Below, piece after piece: positions 1 to 9,510 of a stretch of DNA of 64,000 nt. The notes under the pieces are model-generated. The model made no database searches and had not been told where the DNA came from. It saw nothing but the letters and a program-made list of their open reading frames with translations. The stretch is from an uncultured Pelagibacteraceae bacterium (GTDB lineage: Bacteria; Pseudomonadota; Alphaproteobacteria; Pelagibacterales; AG-422-B15). Positions within the stretch are counted from its first letter, which is position 1, and each line of letters starts with the position of its first letter. The position numbers and the translations under genes were made by a program. The stretch spans positions 141,828-205,827 of the forward strand of contig CACNXQ010000001.1 of NCBI GenBank assembly GCA_902624455.1, given 5' to 3'.

Positions 1-461
1 TGATTGTGCCAATGTCAAATGATGCATTAGCTGATAATGCTATTGAGACAACACATACTGTAAACCATCTAAATCCAGATTATGTAAGATATGAGGAAAG
101 AGACGTACACGTTGTTCACGCTCAATTGAAGCCAGGACAAAGACACCTCTATGCTTCAAGAACTATGTACTTCATGGATGATGATCTAAACATGCTTACA
201 CTTCATGACATGTATGACGGAAATCAAGAGTTAATGAGACATTACTTCGCTGGAACAGTTAAAGGTTCACTAGGTGGAAGTGGTTCATCTGATAATGAAT
301 GTAACTTACAAGGTGAGTATACTTTTGACTTTGCTACGAGAACTTATGCAGGTGGAAACCTTCTTGGTGCAGCTATAAGCCCAACACCAGTTGTGTTTAA
401 TAGTGAAGAAAAGCCAATTAGTTTCTATACTCCTGATGGATTAAGACGTTACGCAAGGTAA
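1..461 (+). CDS. DUF1329 family protein, C-terminal part (5' end outside window)
   Basis: The reading frame is open from the first bases of the window, so this is the last ~152 residues of a longer gene. The segment YVRYEERDVHVVHAQLKPGQRHLYASR followed closely by YFMDDD and a DMYDG motif resembles the C-terminal half of DUF1329 proteins, which are exported proteins of about 400-450 residues with an outer-membrane lipoprotein-sorting-like fold. Their function is unproven. From general knowledge, DUF1329 genes often sit beside DUF1302, a YCF48-like propeller protein and an RND transporter; the next gene here is such a propeller protein. The family call is from pattern recognition only. Confidence 0.72.
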   Translation, partial: IVPMSNDALADNAIETTHTVNHLNPDYVRYEERDVHVVHAQLKPGQRHLYASRTMYFMDDDLNMLTLHDMYDGNQELMRHYFAGTVKGSLGGSGSSDNECNLQGEYTFDFATRTYAGGNLLGAAISPTPVVFNSEEKPISFYTPDGLRRYAR

Positions 462-496
462 AAATTTACACTTTACCTTTAACAATCTTTAATTTA

Positions 497-531
497 AAAA
501 CCTGACTTGGATATTATCTAAGTCAGGTTTT
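497..531 (+). terminator. Intrinsic terminator-like hairpin after the DUF1329 gene
   Basis: A perfect 12-bp inverted repeat (AAAACCTGACTT at 497-508 with AAGTCAGGTTTT at 520-531) encloses an 11-base loop. An A-run precedes it and T-rich sequence ends it, so it could terminate transcription in either direction. It lies 36 bases after the DUF1329 stop and 18 bases before the next start codon, so it may only partly block read-through into the downstream gene. Confidence 0.75.
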
Positions 532-549
532 AAATTTAATGGGTTCTAG

Positions 550-1680
550 ATGGGCTACTTATTAAAATTCATTATTGCTTTTTTTATTACGTCTATGAGT
601 CTTTCATATGCGTCAAACTTCTACTATGGTTCTGGATTTGCAGCAAAATCAGATCTTGCAAGCCAATCTCTTATCAATGCAATGGAACAAATAAGTGATC
701 GAATATATGCTGTTGGAGTTCACGGAATTATAATCTACAGTGATGATTTAGGAGAAACGTGGATTCAATCCGAAAAGGTTCCCTACAAAAATACTCTTAC
801 TGATATAAGCTGCTCAAGTGTAATGAATTGCTGGGCATCTGGACATGATGCAACTGTGTTGCACTCTAATGATGGGGGTATCAATTGGGTAATGCAACAT
901 GAGGATCCTGATTTTGATGCTCCATTGTTATCAATTCACATGTTTGATGATAAAGAAGGAGTTGCGTTAGGTGCTTTCGCTCTTTCATTAAGAACATCAA
1001 ATGGAGGAGAAACGTGGGAATACCTATTTATTGATGATGATGATTTCCAGCCTCATTTAAATTATACTTACGGTGATGCACAAATCTGGAGAAAATCAGC
1101 ACGGAATGAAACATATGCTGTTGGCGAATTAGGAAAATACTATTTATCTGATGATAGAGGTTTAAATTGGTTAGTTGTTCAAACTGGTTACGAAGGCTCT
1201 TACTGGTCTGGTGTAAAAGTTGATGAAGGCCAATCATTGTTACTTGGTATGTCAGGCAACATAACTCTCACCACACTGTATGGTCAAAACGACGAAATTC
1301 CTCTTGATAAACCTACGACGGTAGCCTGCTATGAGTCAGGGTATTACCAAGGTGATTGTAAAGTGTTTGTATTTGATAATTTAAACATTGGAACTAAAAA
1401 TAGCCTTACAAATGGCGTAGTTTTGAATGATGGTCGAATTGCTTTAAGTGGAAATGGTGGTGTAGTATCGATTGTTGACTTAATCAAAAAGAATACCATT
1501 GAAACATGTGTTCGTTCTGACAGACTTAGTAACACATCAATAATTCCTTTAAACTCTGATGAATTTTTAATAGCTGGTGAAAAAGGCGTGAGGAAACATA
1601 GCATGAGCGAATGCTATGATAATTTTGCGTCAAAAAATAATAACTCCCAAGATTCGTATATTACTGTTAATCTCAACTAA
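550..1680 (+). CDS. Exported YCF48/BNR-type beta-propeller protein
   Basis: The 376-residue product starts with a signal peptide (short basic start, then a hydrophobic stretch ending SLSYAS near residue 22). At least four Asp-box-like repeats of the S-x-D-x-G-x-x-W type are visible: SDDLGETW at residues 64-71, then SNDGGINW, TSNGGETW and SDDRGLNW. These are typical of the seven-bladed propeller of YCF48/HCF136-like proteins. In plastids the relative helps assemble photosystem II, but bacterial copies next to DUF1329 genes have no settled role; a periplasmic scaffold is an inference. No clear ribosome-binding site precedes the ATG. The next gene starts one base after the stop. Confidence 0.75.
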   Translation: MGYLLKFIIAFFITSMSLSYASNFYYGSGFAAKSDLASQSLINAMEQISDRIYAVGVHGIIIYSDDLGETWIQSEKVPYKNTLTDISCSSVMNCWASGHDATVLHSNDGGINWVMQHEDPDFDAPLLSIHMFDDKEGVALGAFALSLRTSNGGETWEYLFIDDDDFQPHLNYTYGDAQIWRKSARNETYAVGELGKYYLSDDRGLNWLVVQTGYEGSYWSGVKVDEGQSLLLGMSGNITLTTLYGQNDEIPLDKPTTVACYESGYYQGDCKVFVFDNLNIGTKNSLTNGVVLNDGRIALSGNGGVVSIVDLIKKNTIETCVRSDRLSNTSIIPLNSDEFLIAGEKGVRKHSMSECYDNFASKNNNSQDSYITVNLN

Positions 1681-1681
1681 T

Positions 1682-2449
1682 ATGAGAGTTAATGGTAAAG
1701 TTGCTGTTGTTACTGGAGCTGCTTCAGGTTTGGGATTTGCTGCAACAAAAAAACTACTTGAGGAAGGTTCTAAAGTAATCTTAACTGATATCAATAAGGA
1801 AGTCCTTGAAACTATGAGTGACAGACTTTCAAATTTTTCTTCTTCTCAGTATTCAACAATTTACCATGACGTTTCTTCAGAAGAATCTTGGAAAGAAGTT
1901 ATTGATAAAGTTGAGCTTGAATTTAATGGATTTAATATTTTAGTAAACAGTGCTGGAATTAGTTTAGGGGCAGATATTGTCTCAACTGATTTTGAGGTAT
2001 GGAAAAAAGTACATGAGGTTAATTTAGATAGCGTTTTTCTTGGATGTAAATATGCTACGCCAATTATGGCAAAGTATGGTTCTGGTTCAATAATCAATCT
2101 CTCTTCAATTTCTGGTATTGTCGCTGGGTGGAATACTGCCGCATACAATTCATCAAAAGCGGGTGTAAGACACTTAACAAAATCTGTAGCGTTGTATTGT
2201 GCAAAAAAAGGATATGATATTCGATGTAATTCAATTCATCCTGCGTTCGTCAACACACCAATTTTAGATCCATTAAAACAAGCATTTGGTGAGGAAAAAG
2301 CAGTTCAAAAATTAGCGAGACAAATCCCAATCAATAAAATTGGAGAACCAGAAGATGTGGCATATGCAATTTTGTATTTGGCATCTGATGAGTCAAAATT
2401 TATGACTGGTACTGAGATCGTTCTTGATGGCGGTCTGAGCGCTATGTAA
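1682..2449 (+). CDS. Short-chain dehydrogenase/reductase (NAD-type)
   Basis: The protein is 255 residues when started at the ATG at 1682, which sits directly after the previous stop and gives the normal SDR N-terminus. A longer frame reading back into the upstream gene was discarded. It has the classical features: nucleotide-binding TGAASGLG at 11-18, D36 after the second strand (suggesting NAD rather than NADP), NSAG at 89-92, serine near 142, and the YNSSK active site with Y155 and K159. The C-terminus ends with the usual GTEIVLDGG. The substrate cannot be read from the sequence; the neighbouring genes suggest a lipophilic alcohol or ketone, but that is a guess. Confidence 0.85.
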   Translation: MRVNGKVAVVTGAASGLGFAATKKLLEEGSKVILTDINKEVLETMSDRLSNFSSSQYSTIYHDVSSEESWKEVIDKVELEFNGFNILVNSAGISLGADIVSTDFEVWKKVHEVNLDSVFLGCKYATPIMAKYGSGSIINLSSISGIVAGWNTAAYNSSKAGVRHLTKSVALYCAKKGYDIRCNSIHPAFVNTPILDPLKQAFGEEKAVQKLARQIPINKIGEPEDVAYAILYLASDESKFMTGTEIVLDGGLSAM

Positions 2450-2462
2450 GGCTCAAATTCTC

Positions 2463-3149
2463 ATGTCACAAAAAGTTGCATTAATGGTTGTTCATCAAAA
2501 AAGATCGAGCACTGGTGATGTTGGACTGAAACTTCGAGAACGAGGTTACAAACTTGATATCAGAAGACCCGTCTTTGGCGAAAAACTACCTGATAAAATG
2601 GATGATCACGACCTTGCTGTTATTTATGGTGGACCACCAAGTGCAAATGACAATACTGATTATATAAAGTATGAAATTGATTGGATTTCGAACGTATTAA
2701 GAGATGATAAGCCTTTCCTGGGAATTTGTCTTGGAGCTCAAATGCTGGCAAAAAACCTGGGAGGAACAATAAAGCGATCTAACGACCACTCTATAGAAGT
2801 AGGTTTTTACGATCTGAAACCAGAAGGAACAGGGCATAAAATATTCAAACATCAAAAAACTTTCTTTCAATGGCATCGTGAAGGCTTTAGTACACCTAAC
2901 GATTGTGAAATCCTTGCTACTGGCGATATGTTTAGAGAGAATGCTTTCAGATATGGCAGAGCTTATGGAATACAATTCCACCCTGAAGTTAACCTAAAAA
3001 TGCATAGTATGTGGTTACATTATGCAGGTTACATGACGAAGGAAAAAGGCGCTCAAGATCGATATCATCAGATGAATTTACGACAAAAACATGCTAAGAA
3101 AATAAATATGTGGTTAGACACTTTTATTGATAATCATCTTACAAATTAA
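2463..3149 (+). CDS. Class I glutamine amidotransferase (GMP-synthase-like)
   Basis: A stand-alone 228-residue GATase1 domain. The triad is complete: C89 in GICLGAQ, and H173 and E175 in QFHPEV. The oxyanion-type GGPPS motif is at 56-60. Such proteins hydrolyse glutamine to deliver ammonia, or act as gamma-glutamyl hydrolases on small substrates. No synthetase partner is adjacent, so the acceptor is unknown. It follows the short-chain dehydrogenase by 13 bases and precedes yggT by 5, so it is probably in one transcript with both. Family assignment is firm, specific function is not. Confidence 0.8.
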   Translation: MSQKVALMVVHQKRSSTGDVGLKLRERGYKLDIRRPVFGEKLPDKMDDHDLAVIYGGPPSANDNTDYIKYEIDWISNVLRDDKPFLGICLGAQMLAKNLGGTIKRSNDHSIEVGFYDLKPEGTGHKIFKHQKTFFQWHREGFSTPNDCEILATGDMFRENAFRYGRAYGIQFHPEVNLKMHSMWLHYAGYMTKEKGAQDRYHQMNLRQKHAKKINMWLDTFIDNHLTN

Positions 3150-3154
3150 AAATT

Positions 3155-3454
3155 ATGAACTCACTTTTTATACTCATCAATCAAATTATAGGTATCTATT
3201 CATGGATCCTAATTATCAACGTCATATTTAGTTGGTTGCTATCAATGAATATTTTCAATACTAATAATCGAATTGTAATAGCGATATATTATGGAACAAA
3301 AAAACTTACCGATCCTCTTCTCAATCCTATAAGAAATTTTCTGCCTAACTTTGGGGGGCTTGATATATCACCAATAATTTTATTGCTCTTGTTATCTCTT
3401 TTTAGTAACTTACTAAAAGAATACTTTTTTTCTTATAACGGAATTTCATTTTAA
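3155..3454 (+). CDS. YggT family integral membrane protein
   Basis: A 99-residue hydrophobic protein with two or three membrane segments: residues about 5-30, a short re-entrant stretch, and 70-95. Between them lies the family hallmark, a [16 protein letters not shown] segment followed by [12 protein letters not shown]. YggT proteins are linked with osmotic or potassium stress and with division or membrane sorting in some bacteria, without a defined biochemical activity. The start codon is 6 bases after the previous stop and the gene ends 2 bases before folD, matching a common bacterial yggT neighbourhood of small housekeeping genes. Confidence 0.85.
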   Translation: MNSLFILINQIIGIYSWILIINVIFSWLLSMNIFNTNNRIVIAIYYGTKKLTDPLLNPIRNFLPNFGGLDISPIILLLLLSLFSNLLKEYFFSYNGISF

Positions 3455-3456
3455 TT

Positions 3457-4344
3457 ATGTCAGATACAAAAGTCATTGATGGTAAACAGATAGCTGCTGA
3501 CTTACGTCTAGAGACAAAAGATCGTGTGACTGATTTTCAGTCTAAATATAACAAAGTACCTACTTTGGCTGTAGTTCTTGTTGGTGAGGATCCAGCTAGC
3601 CAGGTTTATGTGAATACCAAAACGAAGATGGCAAAAGAAATAGGTATGGATGTCGAGGACCATTTTCTTGAAAAAACTGTAACAGAAAAAGAGCTTCTTT
3701 CTTTAATAGATCAATTGAATAAAAATGAAAAAGTAAACGGTATTCTTGTTCAGTTACCTCTACCTGAACATATGGACTCAAGATTAATTATTGATGCCAT
3801 TGATCCAATCAAAGATGCTGATGGATTTCATGCGATCAATGTTGGCCGTAATTCAATTGGCGGAGATCTGCTAAAGAAAACATTTACTCCATGTACTCCA
3901 CTTGGATGCTACTTAATGTTAAAAAAAGTTGTCCCCGATTTAAAAGGCATGCATGCAGTTATTATCGGACGTTCAAATATTGTAGGTAAACCTATGGCTC
4001 AATTGTTACTTGAGGAGTCCTGTACAGTAACGATTGTTCATTCTAAAACAAAAGATATCGAAGATATGGTTAAGCAGGCTGATATTGTTGTAGCTGCAGT
4101 TGGTAGGCCTAATATGGTTAAAAGTAACTGGGTTAAAGATGGAGCCATAGTCATAGATGTAGGCATCAACAGAATTGATCATCCAGATAAGCCCGGAAAG
4201 ACTAAACTTGTAGGTGATGTTGATTATGATGATGTATTTAATGTGGCATCAGCAATCACGCCAGTTCCTGGGGGTGTTGGTCCAATGACGATTGCTTGTT
4301 TGCTAAAAAATACTGTGGATGCAGCTTTTAGGCAGCAAGATTAA
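3457..4344 (+). CDS. folD: Bifunctional methylenetetrahydrofolate dehydrogenase/cyclohydrolase FolD
   Basis: The 295-residue protein interconverts 5,10-methylene- and 10-formyl-tetrahydrofolate through methenyl-THF, supplying one-carbon units for purines and formyl-methionine. The diagnostic segments are present: [14 protein letters not shown] with the catalytic lysine region, [11 protein letters not shown] near residue 95, the Rossmann segment [14 protein letters not shown], and the C-terminal [16 protein letters not shown]. Length is normal for the family. The stop codon directly abuts the stop codon of argG on the other strand with no base between them, so no separate terminator can lie between the two genes. 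Confidence 0.97.
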   Translation: MSDTKVIDGKQIAADLRLETKDRVTDFQSKYNKVPTLAVVLVGEDPASQVYVNTKTKMAKEIGMDVEDHFLEKTVTEKELLSLIDQLNKNEKVNGILVQLPLPEHMDSRLIIDAIDPIKDADGFHAINVGRNSIGGDLLKKTFTPCTPLGCYLMLKKVVPDLKGMHAVIIGRSNIVGKPMAQLLLEESCTVTIVHSKTKDIEDMVKQADIVVAAVGRPNMVKSNWVKDGAIVIDVGINRIDHPDKPGKTKLVGDVDYDDVFNVASAITPVPGGVGPMTIACLLKNTVDAAFRQQD

Positions 4345-5538
4345 TTACTTTTTCTCCCTCAATCTCAGAGCATTTAGTTTTATAAAACCTTCCGCATCCT
4401 TTTGAGAATAAATATCATCACTTTCAAATGTAGCAAGATCAGGATTGTATAGGCTCATAGATGACTCTCGACCTGTAACAATGACATTACCTTTATATAA
4501 CTTAAGCTTAACCTTTCCCTCAACGTTTTGTTGTGATTTATCAATCATGGATTGTATCATTTCTCTTTCAGGAGAAAACCAATAACCGTTGTAAATTAGT
4601 TCAGCATACTTTGGACTCATCTCATCTTTCATATGTGCAGCTTCTTTATCAAGTGTGAGACTTTCTATCGCTCTATGAGCATGATAGAGAATTGTACCAC
4701 CAGGCGTTTCATAAATACCTCTTGACTTCATACCTATATACCTATTTTCAACAAGATCTACTCGACCAACACCATGTTTACCACCAAGTTCATTTAGAGA
4801 TTTGAGTAATTGGAAAGGTGTTAACGAATTACCATTCAATGAACATGCATCACCTTTTTTGAATTCAATTAACACCTCTTCGGCTTTATCTGGTGCTTCT
4901 TCTGGCGAAACAGATCGAGAATAGACATATTCAGGAGCTTCTTGCCATGGATCTTCTAATATTTTTCCTTCAGCAGATGAGTGTAAAATATTTTCATCTA
5001 CACTGAATGGTTGTTCTCCCCTTTTGTCTTTTGAAATTTCAATTCCATGTTTGTCAGCATATTCAACAAGCGAAGTTCTTGATGAGAGATCCCATTCTCT
5101 CCAAGGACTTATAATTTTAATTGATGGATTATGGTAATAATAACCAAGTTCAAATCTAATCTGGTCATTTCCTTTGCCTGTTGCTCCATGAGAAACAGCA
5201 TCAGCATTTACTTGTTTTGCTATCTCAATTTGCTTCTTTGCAATTAAAGGTCGAGCAATTGATGTACCTAAAAGATAATAACCTTCATATAATGGATTAC
5301 CTCTAAACATTGGAAAGACATAATCCTTAACGAATTCTTCTTTAAGATCTTCAATAAAGATTTCTTTCACACCTTGTTGTTTTGCTTTGTTTTCCACAGC
5401 ATCGTAGTCTTCATCCTGACCCAGGTTTGCAGTAAACGTGACTACTTCACAATGATATGTTTCCTTTAGCCATTTAAGGATGACAGATGTATCAAGACCT
5501 CCAGAATAGGCTAAAACAACTTTTTTAATGTCACTCAT
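4345..5538 (-). CDS. argG: Argininosuccinate synthase
   Basis: The 397-residue enzyme joins citrulline and aspartate using ATP to form argininosuccinate, the penultimate step of arginine synthesis in the cytosol. The N-terminal PP-loop [13 protein letters not shown] is intact. The family segments [15 protein letters not shown] and [19 protein letters not shown] are also present. Length is typical. It is transcribed on its own, 47 bases downstream of the IalB-like gene on the same strand, with no clear Shine-Dalgarno sequence before the ATG. No other arginine gene is in the window. Confidence 0.97.
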   Translation of the reverse strand: MSDIKKVVLAYSGGLDTSVILKWLKETYHCEVVTFTANLGQDEDYDAVENKAKQQGVKEIFIEDLKEEFVKDYVFPMFRGNPLYEGYYLLGTSIARPLIAKKQIEIAKQVNADAVSHGATGKGNDQIRFELGYYYHNPSIKIISPWREWDLSSRTSLVEYADKHGIEISKDKRGEQPFSVDENILHSSAEGKILEDPWQEAPEYVYSRSVSPEEAPDKAEEVLIEFKKGDACSLNGNSLTPFQLLKSLNELGGKHGVGRVDLVENRYIGMKSRGIYETPGGTILYHAHRAIESLTLDKEAAHMKDEMSPKYAELIYNGYWFSPEREMIQSMIDKSQQNVEGKVKLKLYKGNVIVTGRESSMSLYNPDLATFESDDIYSQKDAEGFIKLNALRLREKK

Positions 5539-5585
5539 TATTGAGACCGTTTTTTAATTAGATCGGAAAGATACTACGTTTTGAT

Positions 5586-6104
5586 TTAGGAGCAAGCTTT
5601 ATCGATGGCCGCTAAAGCCTTGGTAAACCCTATTAATGAGTACGTATCAGTAACTTTTGTACCCCTACTAGAAGTACTTTTCACTTTTACACGCGCACCA
5701 TTTTTCATATCTTTAACCATCTGCTTGGCGTTCTCACCGTCAGCAAGCCAGGCTCTAGTTTCTAATGTGAAAAACTTGTACTGATTACTTCCAATTGATA
5801 CTTCAACCATGCTTTTGTCTTTAAAGGTAAAACCTGTATCAATGCTAGCTTCATGACGTGTACCATCTTCTTGAAAGTTTGTGAGCATCAGGGCGTGCTC
5901 TCCACGATTAAGTCCATCAGGCTTTGTAGCAATCGGAGAGGATACAATATAGCAAATTTTAGAATTACCATCCTTAAACTCTTTCGCTTGCCAAGCACCA
6001 CTTTTACCAAATGAACCTAGATGGATTACGTCCACAACAGCAAAAGCACTTATTGAACTAGCTAGAAAAAAAGCTATGATTAGTCTGATATTAAATAATT
6101 TCAT
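5586..6104 (-). CDS. IalB-like exported protein (invasion-associated locus B family)
   Basis: A 172-residue protein with an N-terminal signal peptide (hydrophobic stretch ending SAFA near residue 22). The body has the family pattern: GAWQAKEFKDGNSKICYIVSSP early, a charged middle with GxNQYKFFT, and a C-terminal STSSRGTKVTDTYSLIGFTKALAAIDKAC with a terminal cysteine. IalB proteins are common periplasmic or surface proteins in alphaproteobacteria; the name comes from Bartonella and does not imply virulence here. The gene diverges from the quinone oxidoreductase with only 30 bases between the starts. Confidence 0.8.
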   Translation of the reverse strand: MKLFNIRLIIAFFLASSISAFAVVDVIHLGSFGKSGAWQAKEFKDGNSKICYIVSSPIATKPDGLNRGEHALMLTNFQEDGTRHEASIDTGFTFKDKSMVEVSIGSNQYKFFTLETRAWLADGENAKQMVKDMKNGARVKVKSTSSRGTKVTDTYSLIGFTKALAAIDKACS

Positions 6105-6134
6105 TAACTATAATTTATAACGGGATTTGAAATA

Positions 6135-7151
6135 ATGAAAGCAATAGTTTGTAAAGAATTTGGTCCACCTAGTTCTCTTGTGTATGAAGATGTTGACTTA
6201 CCTGAACTTAAAAAAAGTCAAATTTTAATTGACGTTCACTCTGCTGGTGTAAATTTTCCAGACACTCTAATCATTCAAGATAAATATCAAGTTAAACCTC
6301 CGCTACCATTTTCACCTGGAGGAGAAATTTCAGGTGTCATAAGTGCGACAGGTGAGAGTGTTACTGATTGGAAGGTTGGTGATGAGGTAGTCGCTATGAT
6401 TGGTTTTGGTGGTTTCAGAGAGCAAGTCATAACTAGTCCAGGAAATATATTTCGTAAACCAAACAGCATGGACTTCACAACAGCTTCTTGTTTTACATTA
6501 ACTTATGGAACATCACATTATGCCCTTAAGAATCGTGGTCAACTGAAAGAGGGTGAAAACCTTCTTGTGCTCGGTGCAGCAGGAGGAGTTGGAATTTCAG
6601 CAGTTGAAATCGGAAAGGCTATGGGAGCAAGAGTGATCGCGGGCGCATCTTCTGATGAAAAGTTAGAAGTATGTAAAGAATATGGCGCAGACGAAGTTAT
6701 CAATTATGGTAAGTATGATTTAACTGATCGTGATCAAGTAAAACAATTTAGAGCTGAGATTTCAAAAGCTACAAATGGTAAAGGACCTGATGTGATTTAT
6801 GATCCAGTAGGTGCAGATTTTACTGAACCTGCTTTAAGAAGTATTGCCTGGAACGGAAGATTTTTAGTCATAGGTTGGGCTGCAGGCTATATTCCAAAGA
6901 TACCAATGAACTTGTATTTAATCAAAGGATGCTCTGCTGTTGGAGTATTTTGGGGGCAGTTCACAGCTTTAGAGCCTCAAGAGCATTTAGCAAACATGAA
7001 CCAGCTTACAGGCTGGTATGAAGAGGGCAAGCTTAAAGCTCCAGTTACTGAGATTTTACCACTTGAAAAAGGTCAGCAAGCACTAGAAACAATTCTTGCT
7101 CGTAAAGCTACAGGAAAAATAGCATTAACAACGTCTTTTTATAAATCTTAA
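6135..7151 (+). CDS. Zinc-independent NADPH:quinone oxidoreductase family protein (MDR superfamily)
   Basis: The 338-residue protein matches quinone-oxidoreductase-like medium-chain dehydrogenases. It has the AGVNFPDTLIIQ segment near residue 37, a PGGEISGVI motif, and the nucleotide-binding LGAAGGVGISAVEIGKAMGA. No cysteines form the structural zinc lobe of alcohol dehydrogenases. Likely activity is NADPH-dependent reduction of quinones or activated alkenes; the real substrate is unknown. A TATAAT-like box at 6109-6114 lies in the 30-base divergent gap and could serve as its -10 element. The gene ends 4 bases from the stop of phhB. Confidence 0.85.
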   Translation: MKAIVCKEFGPPSSLVYEDVDLPELKKSQILIDVHSAGVNFPDTLIIQDKYQVKPPLPFSPGGEISGVISATGESVTDWKVGDEVVAMIGFGGFREQVITSPGNIFRKPNSMDFTTASCFTLTYGTSHYALKNRGQLKEGENLLVLGAAGGVGISAVEIGKAMGARVIAGASSDEKLEVCKEYGADEVINYGKYDLTDRDQVKQFRAEISKATNGKGPDVIYDPVGADFTEPALRSIAWNGRFLVIGWAAGYIPKIPMNLYLIKGCSAVGVFWGQFTALEPQEHLANMNQLTGWYEEGKLKAPVTEILPLEKGQQALETILARKATGKIALTTSFYKS

Positions 7152-7155
7152 AAAT

Positions 7156-7443
7156 TTATTTACTGGTGCGGTTCATTTCTCGCGCCATATCCAAGTCGAG
7201 ATTTGTAACACCTCCAGCATCGTGTGTTGATAATGTCACTTCAACCGTACTGTAGACATTAAACCATTCTGGATGATGATCTTTTTTTTCTGCATACAAT
7301 GCCATAGAAGTCATCCATCCAAATGCCTCTGTAAAATTTTTAAACTTAAATGTTTTTGTGATTGCATTTCGACCTTTGACTAGTTTCCATCCTGATAGCC
7401 TTTTTAGTTTGTTTGTAACTTCTATCTTGGATAATTTTTTCAT
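7156..7443 (-). CDS. phhB: Pterin-4a-carbinolamine dehydratase
   Basis: A 95-residue protein of the PCD/DCoH fold. The active-site signature is visible: HHPEWFNVYSTVEVTLSTHDAGGVTNLD, giving the two adjacent histidines and the later THD histidine. The enzyme dehydrates 4a-hydroxytetrahydropterin formed by aromatic amino acid hydroxylases. No hydroxylase gene is in the window, and PCD homologues without a hydroxylase partner can serve molybdopterin or other pterin metabolism. It overlaps the upstream aldo-keto reductase gene by one base, so the two are translationally coupled. Confidence 0.9.
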   Translation of the reverse strand: MKKLSKIEVTNKLKRLSGWKLVKGRNAITKTFKFKNFTEAFGWMTSMALYAEKKDHHPEWFNVYSTVEVTLSTHDAGGVTNLDLDMAREMNRTSK

Positions 7444-8498
7444 CAGGGAGCAGGATTTGGAATTTCTTTATGAACTTTTCTAATCTCATTCATGATCTCT
7501 TTGTTAATATCAAGATGAATACTATCAATACAGATTTTTAATTGTTCCATAGTGGTTGCACCAATAATGTTTGATGTAACAAACGGTTGAATATTACAAA
7601 ATTGAATGGCAAGTTGTGTTGGATCAATTTCAAATTTTTTGGCAACTTCCACATACATTTCAATTGCTTTTTGAGTTTTATCACCTTTGTACCTCATCAT
7701 CAGAGGAGTATCACCGAACAGAGCTAAACGTGATCCCTGTGGCATTTGGCCATTAAGATATTTACCTGTCAATGTTCCCTGGGCTAAAGGAGAATAAGCA
7801 AGCAATCCAACTTGTTCTTGCATTGCTATTTCAGATAACCCAATTTCAAATCCTCTATTAACAAGATTGTAGGCATTTTGAATTGAGGCTACGCGAGGAA
7901 GAGATTTTGTTTCGGAGAGTTCTAAATATTTCATGGTGCCCCATGGAGTTTCATTTGAAAGACCAATCTGTCTGACCTTTCCTTGTTTTACAAGCTCACC
8001 CAGGGCTTCAAGCGTTTCCTCAATGGGAATGGAGTCTGAAGTGTCCATGTGCTTGTACTCAAGTCTTCCAGAAAATGCACCAAATGGCCTATCTGGCCAA
8101 TGAACCTGATAAAGATCAATATAATCAGTTTGAAGTCTTTTGAGACTTTGCTCTGCCGCGTAAATGATATGTTCTCTAGATAGCCTTGGAATTTCCTCAT
8201 TTTCTCTTAGCCAAGACATCCCAGATCTTCCTGCCACTTTTGTAGCAAGCACGACTTTGTCCCGATTACCACGTGCTTTAAACCACGTGCCAATGTACTG
8301 TTCAGTCAATCCTTGTGTTTCAGCTTTTGTAGGTACAGCATAAATTTCAGCAGTATCTACAAAATTAACTTCATGGTCTAACGCATAATCAAGTTGGTCG
8401 TGAGCATCAGCTTCTGTATTTTGTTCACCCCATGTCATGGTACCAAGACATATAAGACTCACATCAATATCTGATCTACCAAGTTTTCTAAATTCCAT
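7443..8498 (-). CDS. Tas-type NADP(H)-dependent aldo-keto reductase
   Basis: A 351-residue TIM-barrel aldo-keto reductase close in pattern to E. coli Tas. The catalytic tetrad can be placed: D in FVDTAEIY and the following Y, K in VVLATKVAG, and H in YQVHWPD. The N-terminal LGRSDIDVSLICLGTMTWGEQN and the C-terminal IIGATTMEQLK are typical. Family members reduce aldehydes and ketones of unknown physiological identity. It overlaps phhB by one base and the downstream-coordinate reductase gene by one base, forming a tight four-gene minus-strand operon. Confidence 0.88.
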   Translation of the reverse strand: MEFRKLGRSDIDVSLICLGTMTWGEQNTEADAHDQLDYALDHEVNFVDTAEIYAVPTKAETQGLTEQYIGTWFKARGNRDKVVLATKVAGRSGMSWLRENEEIPRLSREHIIYAAEQSLKRLQTDYIDLYQVHWPDRPFGAFSGRLEYKHMDTSDSIPIEETLEALGELVKQGKVRQIGLSNETPWGTMKYLELSETKSLPRVASIQNAYNLVNRGFEIGLSEIAMQEQVGLLAYSPLAQGTLTGKYLNGQMPQGSRLALFGDTPLMMRYKGDKTQKAIEMYVEVAKKFEIDPTQLAIQFCNIQPFVTSNIIGATTMEQLKICIDSIHLDINKEIMNEIRKVHKEIPNPAP

Positions 8499-9508
8499 TA
8501 TTTTTTTATAATTCCTAATTCTTCAAATTTTTTTGCAGTATTAATGATTGCATTATCTACTCCTTCAAATTTAAAATCTAAAATATTTTTTGCATTTTCA
8601 GAGTTAGTAAATTTAGTTCTTCCAACAAAACCAGAAATCACACTTAATTCCTTGTTAAACAATCCTAAAAATTTGATCAAAAAATCTGGTAATTGTTTGA
8701 GAGGAGCTTTTGTGTATCCATTATCAACGAGAACTTGATTCATTTCACGAAGCCACATATTTTTTTCTGATAGTATAAACCGTTTACCGCTTGCGTCTGG
8801 ATTTAACATAGCCTCAATGTGCGCACGTGCAGTATCTTCAACTGTAACAAATCCAAAATGAATTTTAGGTGCTGCACGATAGGATCCTTCAAGCATTTTT
8901 TGTATAAACATATTTGATGTTCCCATATCGTCACTCAATGAAGGCCCAACTACAAGAGTTGGATTAATTGCAACTGCTTCTATTCGATCTGATTCTGGCA
9001 AGCTCTCTAGATGATCCCACATAGCTCTTTCCGCAATAGCCTTACTTTTGTTATAGGCGCCTATATTTTTTTTGGGATCAGTCCAATGACTTTCATCAAA
9101 TACATCTCTATCGTGTCCATAGCCCACTGCTGAAAACGATGAAGTCATAACGAACCTCTTAACCTTATTTTTGATTGCACTCTTGAGTGCTCTTATTAGA
9201 CCTTGCTTAGCAGGCTCAATTACTTCATTTTCATCATCTGGAGCTTTTTGTACTAATGGTGATGCTACATGAATTACGTATTCACACCCTTGAGCTGCAT
9301 CATCCCAACCGTCATCTTTAAGCAAGTCTAACTCACAAATTTCAAGCTTATTTTCTGTATTGACTACTTTTGAGAGGGCATTTCTTACTTCAGACTCACG
9401 ATCTCGGGATCTAAGTGAACCTCTAACAAGATATCCTCTATCAATTAGTTGGGCTATAACATGAAGTCCAATATAACCTGAGGCGCCTGTAACTAATACT
9501 TTTTCCAT
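8498..9508 (-). CDS. NAD-dependent epimerase/dihydroflavonol-reductase-like protein (paralogue 1)
   Basis: A 336-residue extended short-chain dehydrogenase. The N-terminus carries the Rossmann motif GASGYIG followed by an RGSLR segment like that of dihydroflavonol 4-reductases and cinnamoyl-CoA reductases. HVASP lies near residue 80 and a YNKSK active site near residue 150. It is clearly related to the next gene upstream (9511-10524): both begin MEKVLVTGASGYI and share a DDGWDDA segment and a PAK-G-RAL segment. The two lie in tandem 2 bases apart. Family members reduce ketones or aldehydes with NADPH; the substrate is unknown. Confidence 0.85.
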   Translation of the reverse strand: MEKVLVTGASGYIGLHVIAQLIDRGYLVRGSLRSRDRESEVRNALSKVVNTENKLEICELDLLKDDGWDDAAQGCEYVIHVASPLVQKAPDDENEVIEPAKQGLIRALKSAIKNKVKRFVMTSSFSAVGYGHDRDVFDESHWTDPKKNIGAYNKSKAIAERAMWDHLESLPESDRIEAVAINPTLVVGPSLSDDMGTSNMFIQKMLEGSYRAAPKIHFGFVTVEDTARAHIEAMLNPDASGKRFILSEKNMWLREMNQVLVDNGYTKAPLKQLPDFLIKFLGLFNKELSVISGFVGRTKFTNSENAKNILDFKFEGVDNAIINTAKKFEELGIIKK

Positions 9509-9510
9509 TT

